From the NCBI RefSeq assembly GCF_002891435.1, contig NZ_POUC01000001.1, forward strand, positions 34,140 through 98,139: a stretch of 64,000 bases of DNA, written 5' to 3'. The notes below the pieces were generated by a model, which worked only from the letters and a program-made list of their open reading frames with translations, had not been told where the DNA came from and searched no databases. Made by a program: the position numbers and the translations under genes. This stretch comes from Streptomyces cahuitamycinicus (GTDB taxonomy: Bacteria > Actinomycetota > Actinomycetes > Streptomycetales > Streptomycetaceae). Shown here in pieces: positions 59,479 through 64,000 of this stretch (position 1 is its first letter; each line of letters starts with the position of its first letter).

Positions 59479-60449
59479 GCGATGTCCTCCGGTTCGACTT
59501 GGTCGACGATGGAACGGACGACGTCCGCCAGAGTGGGCTGGAAGTAGGACGCGGAGCGCAGTGCGAGCCCGGCGGTGTGGGCCCGGGCGACGACCTCGGC
59601 CAGCGTGGCTTGGTGGTCGCCTTCGGACAGGTCGAGCCGCACGCCCTGGTCGACGGCGCGGACGGACCGGACCGGGCCGCCGGCCTGCGCCTCCTGCCCG
59701 GCCCAGTCGTGCAGCCGCGTGAGGTGCTCCTCGGTGAAGGCCTCGAGGATCAGGCTGGAGCGCTCGCCCCACCGGGTGACGGCGTCTAGCGAGGCGTCCT
59801 TGATCTGGCGGCCCTGGTGGAGCACCACGACCGAGTCGGCCAGCGCGAGGAGTTCGTCGCGGTGATGGCTGGCGAACAGCACGCCGACGCCGTCCTTCTT
59901 CAGGTTCCCCAGCAGCTCCAGCAGCGTCTCGCGGGCCGTCGGGTCCAGGCCGGTGGTCGGCTCGTCGAGGATCAGCAGGTCGGGCCGGTGTGCCACGGCG
60001 CAGATGACGTGCAGCTTGCGCTGGCTGCCGCCGGAGAGACTGCGCACGTACTGGTGGCGGTACTGCTCCAGGTCGGCCAGGGCGATCAGCTCCTCGTACC
60101 GGGCGGGGTCGGCCCGACGGAGTTTGAGCTGGTGCTTGACGTACGTCTCCACGCTGACGCCGTCCGGGAGGTCCTTGGCTTGCTGGACGTACCCGATGTG
60201 GCGGCCGACCTGCCCCCAGCGGCGGGGCGGGGTACCGCAGATCCGCACCTCGCCGCCGGACGGGCGCAGCAGCCCGGCGATGAGCCGGATCAGTGTGGTC
60301 TTGCCGGCGCCGTTGGTGCCGATGATGGCCACGCCCTCGCCGGCCTCGACCGAGAAGGTGATGGAGCGCAGGGCGAAGCCGGGGCTCACCCGGTGGTCGA
60401 GCCGGGAAACCGACAGGACCGGCGCCGCGGTGCTCGTGGTGTCAGCCAT
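59475..60449 (-). CDS. ABC exporter ATPase
   Basis: A 324-residue ABC-2-type ATPase. Walker A is GTNGAGKTTLIRLIAGLL, the Q-loop follows in IGYVQQAKDLPDGVSVETYV, the signature is SLSGGSQRKLHVICAVAHRP, and Walker B is LLILDEPTTGLDPTARET. The C-terminal 100 residues form the regulatory extension common in drug-resistance ATPases of the DrrA type. Together with the permease it should export the cluster product and protect the producer. Its start overlaps the permease stop by 8 bp. Confidence 0.92.
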   Translation of the reverse strand: MADTTSTAAPVLSVSRLDHRVSPGFALRSITFSVEAGEGVAIIGTNGAGKTTLIRLIAGLLRPSGGEVRICGTPPRRWGQVGRHIGYVQQAKDLPDGVSVETYVKHQLKLRRADPARYEELIALADLEQYRHQYVRSLSGGSQRKLHVICAVAHRPDLLILDEPTTGLDPTARETLLELLGNLKKDGVGVLFASHHRDELLALADSVVVLHQGRQIKDASLDAVTRWGERSSLILEAFTEEHLTRLHDWAGQEAQAGGPVRSVRAVDQGVRLDLSEGDHQATLAEVVARAHTAGLALRSASYFQPTLADVVRSIVDQVEPEDIA

Positions 60450-61218
60450 GGCCGATCCTCCTGCGGAAGGCCCATGCGGCGATGCCGAGGGCCAGGAACG
60501 AGTACGCCACCGCCAGCACCGACGCCCCGGTGGCCGAGACGTCCGGCGAGGTGGCGGCGCGGAAGACGTCGACGTGCACGGAGAGGGGGAGCCTCTCGAA
60601 GACGTCGCCGAGCTTTCCGAGGTTGTCGAGCGGGAAGAAGATCCCGGCGAAGTACATGAGCGGGATGACGATGATGTTCACGACGGCCGGGAAGGAGATC
60701 TCGTTGGTGTACGTCGCGATGAGGATCCCGAGCCCGGCGAAGGCCGTGCACGCGGTGAAGAAGCCCAGCAGGAACAGCGGCACGGACTCGATGCGGGCGT
60801 CGAAGACCCCGACGCCGAGCAGGAGCACCAGCACGAACTGGAAGAGGCACTTGAGCACCACGCCGATGATCCGCGCGAGCAGAAACCCCGAGTACGACAG
60901 GGGCGAGAGGATCAGGTCCTCGATCGTGCGGCGGTTGCGGTCGATGATGACCGTGTAGCCGACGGTGTAGGTGCAGCTGAACATGATGCCGGCGCCGATG
61001 ATGCCGGGGAAGACGAAGCCGAAGTAGTTGGCGGCCGTCGGTGCGGGGCTCACCATCTGGTCGGTCGCCGCGCCGAAGGCCAGCACCATCGACACCGACG
61101 TCAGCAGCGTCGAGACCGCGAACAGGCGGTTGTCGAAGAACTGCCGCATGTCCATGACGACGAGCCCGAGAACGTCGCCGAGCCAGCCGGACTCCTGCTG
61201 GATACGCGTTGCCCTCAT
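60442..61218 (-). CDS. ABC-2-type exporter permease
   Basis: A 258-residue membrane protein with six predicted helices (LFAVSTLLTSVSMVLAFGAA, FGFVFPGIIGAGIMFSCTYT, ILSPLSYSGFLLARIIGVVL, FVLVLLLGVGVFD, ACTAFAGLGILIATYTNEIS, IIVIPLMYFAGIFFPLDNLG). The conserved motif VIIDRNRRTIEDLILSPLS is that of ABC-2 permeases. It ends in a positive tail (RRRIGHG). The ATG at 61218 overlaps the stop of nitrilase-like gene B by one base. It is the partner of the ATPase encoded downstream. Confidence 0.9.
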   Translation of the reverse strand: MRATRIQQESGWLGDVLGLVVMDMRQFFDNRLFAVSTLLTSVSMVLAFGAATDQMVSPAPTAANYFGFVFPGIIGAGIMFSCTYTVGYTVIIDRNRRTIEDLILSPLSYSGFLLARIIGVVLKCLFQFVLVLLLGVGVFDARIESVPLFLLGFFTACTAFAGLGILIATYTNEISFPAVVNIIVIPLMYFAGIFFPLDNLGKLGDVFERLPLSVHVDVFRAATSPDVSATGASVLAVAYSFLALGIAAWAFRRRIGHG

Positions 61219-62069
61219 CAGGCGCGCCCCCCGTGGATCGTGGTCCAGGTCGAGCGCAGGTCGTCGTGGAACGGCAGGCCGGCGCGCACCTTGCGCCGCT
61301 GCCGCCAGTGCACGTCCGCGTCGATCACCGTTTCCTGACTGCCCGGGGCGGCCTCGGCGAGGATGTCCGCGTCCTGGTCCTCCCGGGCGTCCTGCACCAG
61401 ACCGTCGACGATCATGCTGCGGCCGACGTAGGTCATGTTCGCGAAGCGGTTCTCGCCGACCCCGCTGGCGAACACCAGCGCGCACTCGTTGTCGGCGGCC
61501 CGTGCGCGGCACAGGGAGCGCACCGGGTGCGAGAACGGCCCGAAGAGGTTCGCCACGCAGACGACAAGGTCGGCGTCCTGGGCGAGGTACTGGCGGCTCG
61601 CCTCCGGGAACCGCAGGTCGTAGCTCACCTGCAGGCCGATCCGCCCGACAGGCGTGTCGATCACCTCGCCGGGTGAGCCGGTGGAGATGTACTCGGACTC
61701 GCCCGCCCAGACGCAGGCGCGGTGGTACCAGCCGAGCGGGTCGCCGGCGGGGCCGACGAGCACGGCGGCGTCGAAGAGGTCCCGCCCGCTCGACAGCAGC
61801 ACGCCCGCGGCGATGTGCATGCCGAGGGTGCGGGCCTGCTCGGCGAGGAACTCGACGACGGGGCCGTCCTCGGCGGTCGCGTCCGTGCGCAGCGTGGGGA
61901 AGTTCAGGCCGGTGGCGAACGTCGCCGGCAGGCACGCCAGGTCGGCCTCGCGTTCTCGCGCGGTGGACAGCAGCTTGGCGGCTCGCGCCAGGTTCTCGTC
62001 CCGCTGCCCGGGCTCGATCCGCATCTGCAGGGCGGCGAGCCGGGTCCGGGCGCCACGGAAGAGGCTCAT
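61218..62069 (-). CDS. Nitrilase-superfamily protein B, all three catalytic residues replaced
   Basis: A 283-residue nitrilase-fold protein (TRLAALQMRIEPGQRDENLA start). By eye the Glu segment reads ACLPATFATG (Ala49 for Glu). The Lys segment reads GWYHRACVWAGE (Arg117 for Lys). The nucleophile segment reads GLQVSYDLRFPE (Ser149 for Cys). The rest of the fold is well preserved (YDLRFPEASRQYLAQDADLV, VFASGVGENRFANMTYVGRS). It is a clear pseudoenzyme or has switched chemistry. The preceding plp gene overlaps by 4 bp. It is similar to A in the region NNLYAGFGYMGRSQI versus ENRFANMTYVGRSMI. Confidence 0.87.
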   Translation of the reverse strand: MSLFRGARTRLAALQMRIEPGQRDENLARAAKLLSTAREREADLACLPATFATGLNFPTLRTDATAEDGPVVEFLAEQARTLGMHIAAGVLLSSGRDLFDAAVLVGPAGDPLGWYHRACVWAGESEYISTGSPGEVIDTPVGRIGLQVSYDLRFPEASRQYLAQDADLVVCVANLFGPFSHPVRSLCRARAADNECALVFASGVGENRFANMTYVGRSMIVDGLVQDAREDQDADILAEAAPGSQETVIDADVHWRQRRKVRAGLPFHDDLRSTWTTIHGGRA

Positions 62070-63247
62070 CGCGGCGCCGCCTCTGCGGTGGCTTCCTTGC
62101 ATGCCCGCTCCAGCACCGGAAGGAACTCGTCCACCATCTCGGGGGTCACGTGCCGGGTGACGACCAGGCGCAGGGTTTCGCCGAAGCGCTTCGAGGTGGA
62201 GACGATCCAGCCCCTCGACTCCAGCAGCTGCGAGACCCGGACCGCGTGCGCCATCCTGACCACCACGATGTTCAGCTGCGGTTCGGTGAACAACTCGTGC
62301 CCGGCCGCGCGCAACCCGTCCACCAGGTACTGCGTGACCTCGTAGTTCGTGCGGGTGAGGTCGCGGAAGCCGTCCCGCCCCAGGTGTTCCAGCACCGCGT
62401 AGGTCGATACCGCGGCGGACCCGGGGCGGGTGCCGAGGAGGGTGTTGTGCACCGGCGTGTCGATGAAGAACGAGTCGACGGCGAAGCGTCCGGCGTCCTG
62501 GGCGCCCCGGAACAGGATCGCTCCGGCCGGGACGTTGGCCAGTCCGTACTTGTGCGGGTCGATGGTGATCGAGTCGACACCGTCGACGCTGAAGTCGAAC
62601 TGCGGGAGGTCGTGGCCGAGTTCACGGGCGAAGGGGATGATGAAGCCGCCGGTGGCCGCGTCCACGTGCAGGTGCACGTCCCGTCCCGCCACCACGGGTC
62701 CGATCTCGTCGACCGCGTCGACCACACCGAACTCGCTGCTGCCCGCGGTCGCGACGACCGCGACGGTGTGCTCGCCGATGCGCCGGGCCACCTCGTCGGC
62801 CGGCAACCGCAGGGAGACGTCGACCGGCACGACGACCGGGGTCAGCCCCAGCAGGCCGAAGATCTTGGTGAAGGAGAAGTGCACGGTGCTGCTGACGACC
62901 ACCTCGGGCCGGCCGGTCAGCCGTCCCCGGGCGCGCGCCGACTCGCGGGCCACCAGCAGCGCGATCAGGTTCGCCTCGGTGCCTCCGGACACCAGGCCCC
63001 CCGACCCGCCCGGGTTGCCCATCAGATCGAGCAGCAGCCGGACGACCTCGCGTTCGATCCGCTTGGTGCCGCGGAAGATGCGCACGTCGCCGAGGTTGGT
63101 GTGCGCAGCGGCCGACGCCATCTCCACTCCCAGGGGATGGGGTTCGGTGCAGATGGAATTGAGCACCCGGTTCCACGGCACGTCGTCCGCCAGCTCCGTC
63201 GCGATCCGTCGTCGGACGTCGGAGGCGGGAGCGCCGGAGGTACGCAT
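62066..63247 (-). CDS. PLP-dependent group II decarboxylase (MfnA-like)
   Basis: A 393-residue fold-type I enzyme of the group II decarboxylase/sphingosine-1-phosphate lyase set. It has GGLVSGGTEANLIALLVARE, the stacking His in SSTVHFSFTKIFGL, the pyridoxal Asp in VHLHVDAATGGFIIPF, and the Schiff-base Lys in ITIDPHKYGLANVPAGAILF. It resembles archaeal L-tyrosine/aspartate decarboxylase MfnA. A decarboxylated amino acid (tyramine, beta-alanine or another amine) is a likely building block. ATG at 63247, with one base between it and the next gene. Confidence 0.9.
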   Translation of the reverse strand: MRTSGAPASDVRRRIATELADDVPWNRVLNSICTEPHPLGVEMASAAAHTNLGDVRIFRGTKRIEREVVRLLLDLMGNPGGSGGLVSGGTEANLIALLVARESARARGRLTGRPEVVVSSTVHFSFTKIFGLLGLTPVVVPVDVSLRLPADEVARRIGEHTVAVVATAGSSEFGVVDAVDEIGPVVAGRDVHLHVDAATGGFIIPFARELGHDLPQFDFSVDGVDSITIDPHKYGLANVPAGAILFRGAQDAGRFAVDSFFIDTPVHNTLLGTRPGSAAVSTYAVLEHLGRDGFRDLTRTNYEVTQYLVDGLRAAGHELFTEPQLNIVVVRMAHAVRVSQLLESRGWIVSTSKRFGETLRLVVTRHVTPEMVDEFLPVLERACKEATAEAAPR

Positions 63248-63248
63248 C

Positions 63249-64000
63249 TCAACTCACCTGCGCCGTGAGGCCGGTGTACAGCTCCGTCCGGCGCGCCCAA
63301 AGCCCGAACCAGAGAGTCTGCTGGAAGCGCAGGTCGGGTTCGCGCAGATGCCGGATCCTCGCTACGTCCCAGGGCGCCTCGATGACGCCCTCGTCGGTGC
63401 CGGCCTCGGCGACGAACCCCTCGGGCGCCGCCACGGCGCTGCCTCCACCGCAGCGTTCGCTCAGCGAGCCGGCGAAGGCGACGGCGACGGTGTTGAGGGT
63501 GGCGATGCCCCACACCGCTGCGCGCTGCGCGGCCTGCTGAGTGCCGTCGAGGGACCCTGCCACCAACAGCAGTTCCGCGCCGGTCAGGCATGCGATGCGC
63601 GGCGGTTCGACCAGCCAGAAGTCGGGGCCGAGGAGCACCCCGACGTGGCCGAACGGCGTCTCGACGACCGGGAAGTCGTCGCCGGTGCCGGTCGTCCCGT
63701 CGGGCAGGACGGGCCGCTCCACCCGGGTGCACTCCGCGCCGCTCGGATCCAGCAGCCTGGCCACCTGCGTCAGCCCGCCGCCCGGCCGTTCCTCCGCCCA
63801 CGAGCCGGTGAACACGTAGGTACCGCGGGTCCGCGCCAGTGCCGTCAGGCGGTCCAGGCACCGCTCACGCAGTGGCCGGGGCAGCGCGGGGCCCATGTCG
63901 CCGGTGGTGAAGGCGTTCTCGGGGAGGACGACGAACGATGCCTCGTCGGTCACCCGGCTGTCGAGATCGTCGAGTACGGCGGCGGCGGTCGCCTCGGGGG
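63249..64000 (-). CDS. Nitrilase-superfamily protein C, 5' end outside window, catalytic Cys absent
   Basis: The visible 250 residues match the nitrilase fold. FVVLPENAFTTGDM keeps the Glu. The nucleophile region reads GVLLGPDFWLVEPP, with Gly where Cys is expected. No Lys appears in the corresponding TRVERPVLPDG segment. GAELLLVAGSLDGTQQAAQR and ATLNTVAVAFAGSLSERCGG follow the usual layout. The frame is open to the right edge (ATAAAVLDDLDSR), so the N-terminus lies beyond the window. It is the most diverged of the three paralogues, and the most upstream gene seen. Confidence 0.85.
   Translation of the reverse strand, partial: PEATAAAVLDDLDSRVTDEASFVVLPENAFTTGDMGPALPRPLRERCLDRLTALARTRGTYVFTGSWAEERPGGGLTQVARLLDPSGAECTRVERPVLPDGTTGTGDDFPVVETPFGHVGVLLGPDFWLVEPPRIACLTGAELLLVAGSLDGTQQAAQRAAVWGIATLNTVAVAFAGSLSERCGGGSAVAAPEGFVAEAGTDEGVIEAPWDVARIRHLREPDLRFQQTLWFGLWARRTELYTGLTAQVS

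Overview
The window is high-GC actinobacterial DNA, almost certainly from a Streptomyces chromosome. The grounds are G/C-biased third codon positions throughout, short GGAGG-type ribosome binding sites, frequent GTG starts, many TetR/MarR/ArsR/MerR/LuxR regulators, Sec/Tat-secreted proteins, a Ku protein and a CmlR-type chloramphenicol exporter. I saw no rRNA, tRNA, CRISPR array or phage module.

Layout. 0-6.9 kb: the 3' part of a short-chain dehydrogenase, dihydrolipoyl dehydrogenase, TetR and MarR regulators, Ku, a DM13 protein and a small membrane protein. 6.9-18.4 kb: a steroid C/D-ring (HIP) degradation locus of the KstR2 regulon: fadA6, kstR2, ipdF, a gutted fadE30, an enoyl-CoA hydratase, fadE31-like and fadE32-like genes, ipdC-ipdB-ipdA-echA20 and two further SDRs. 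Two KstR2-like palindromes lie in its two divergent promoter regions. 18.5-23.4 kb: small secreted proteins and an alpha/beta hydrolase, with two decayed genes. One is a chimera of an ABC-F ATPase and an epoxide hydrolase tail behind a short leader peptide. 23.7-28.6 kb: a Liv-type ABC importer (livK convergent to livHMGF). 28.7-36.7 kb: a mix of a methyltransferase, SRPBCC proteins, hydrolase, cmlR, MerR, an ArsR/AHSA1 pair, an IS remnant and a peptidase remnant. 37-45 kb: a catabolic region recalling the mycobacterial mymA operon (AraC-type regulator, here frameshifted; Baeyer-Villiger-type monooxygenase; serine hydrolase; ABM protein; zinc alcohol dehydrogenase). Four copies of one operator link the local TetR gene, the tautomerase gene and the ABM/ADH operon. 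45.5-49.9 kb: an extracellular sphingomyelinase-like phosphodiesterase, a subtilisin with a P domain, a small conserved protein and a truncated LuxR-type HTH gene.

49.98-64.0 kb, running off the right edge, is the most unusual part. Fourteen genes lie on one strand and most overlap by 1-14 bp or sit a few bases apart. They encode two BtrH-like proteins, a NodU/TobZ-type O-carbamoyltransferase, a pentapeptide-repeat protein, an AlkD-like DNA glycosylase, a B12-binding radical SAM enzyme, a HemN-like radical SAM enzyme next to a SAM methyltransferase, an ABC exporter, a PLP-dependent group II decarboxylase and three nitrilase-superfamily proteins. By eye, all three nitrilase-like proteins lack the catalytic cysteine. 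There is no PKS or NRPS. AlkD-like repair, an exporter and a HemN-like/methyltransferase pair recall the cyclopropane-bearing DNA alkylators CC-1065 and yatakemycin. I infer an unassigned biosynthetic cluster, possibly for a DNA-reactive metabolite built by unusual amide or nitrile chemistry.

Decayed genes are common across the window (fadE30, ABC-F/epoxide hydrolase, a tripeptidyl-aminopeptidase tail, an IS481-like transposase, an AraC regulator, a LuxR regulator), which suggests an accessory, rearranging part of the chromosome.
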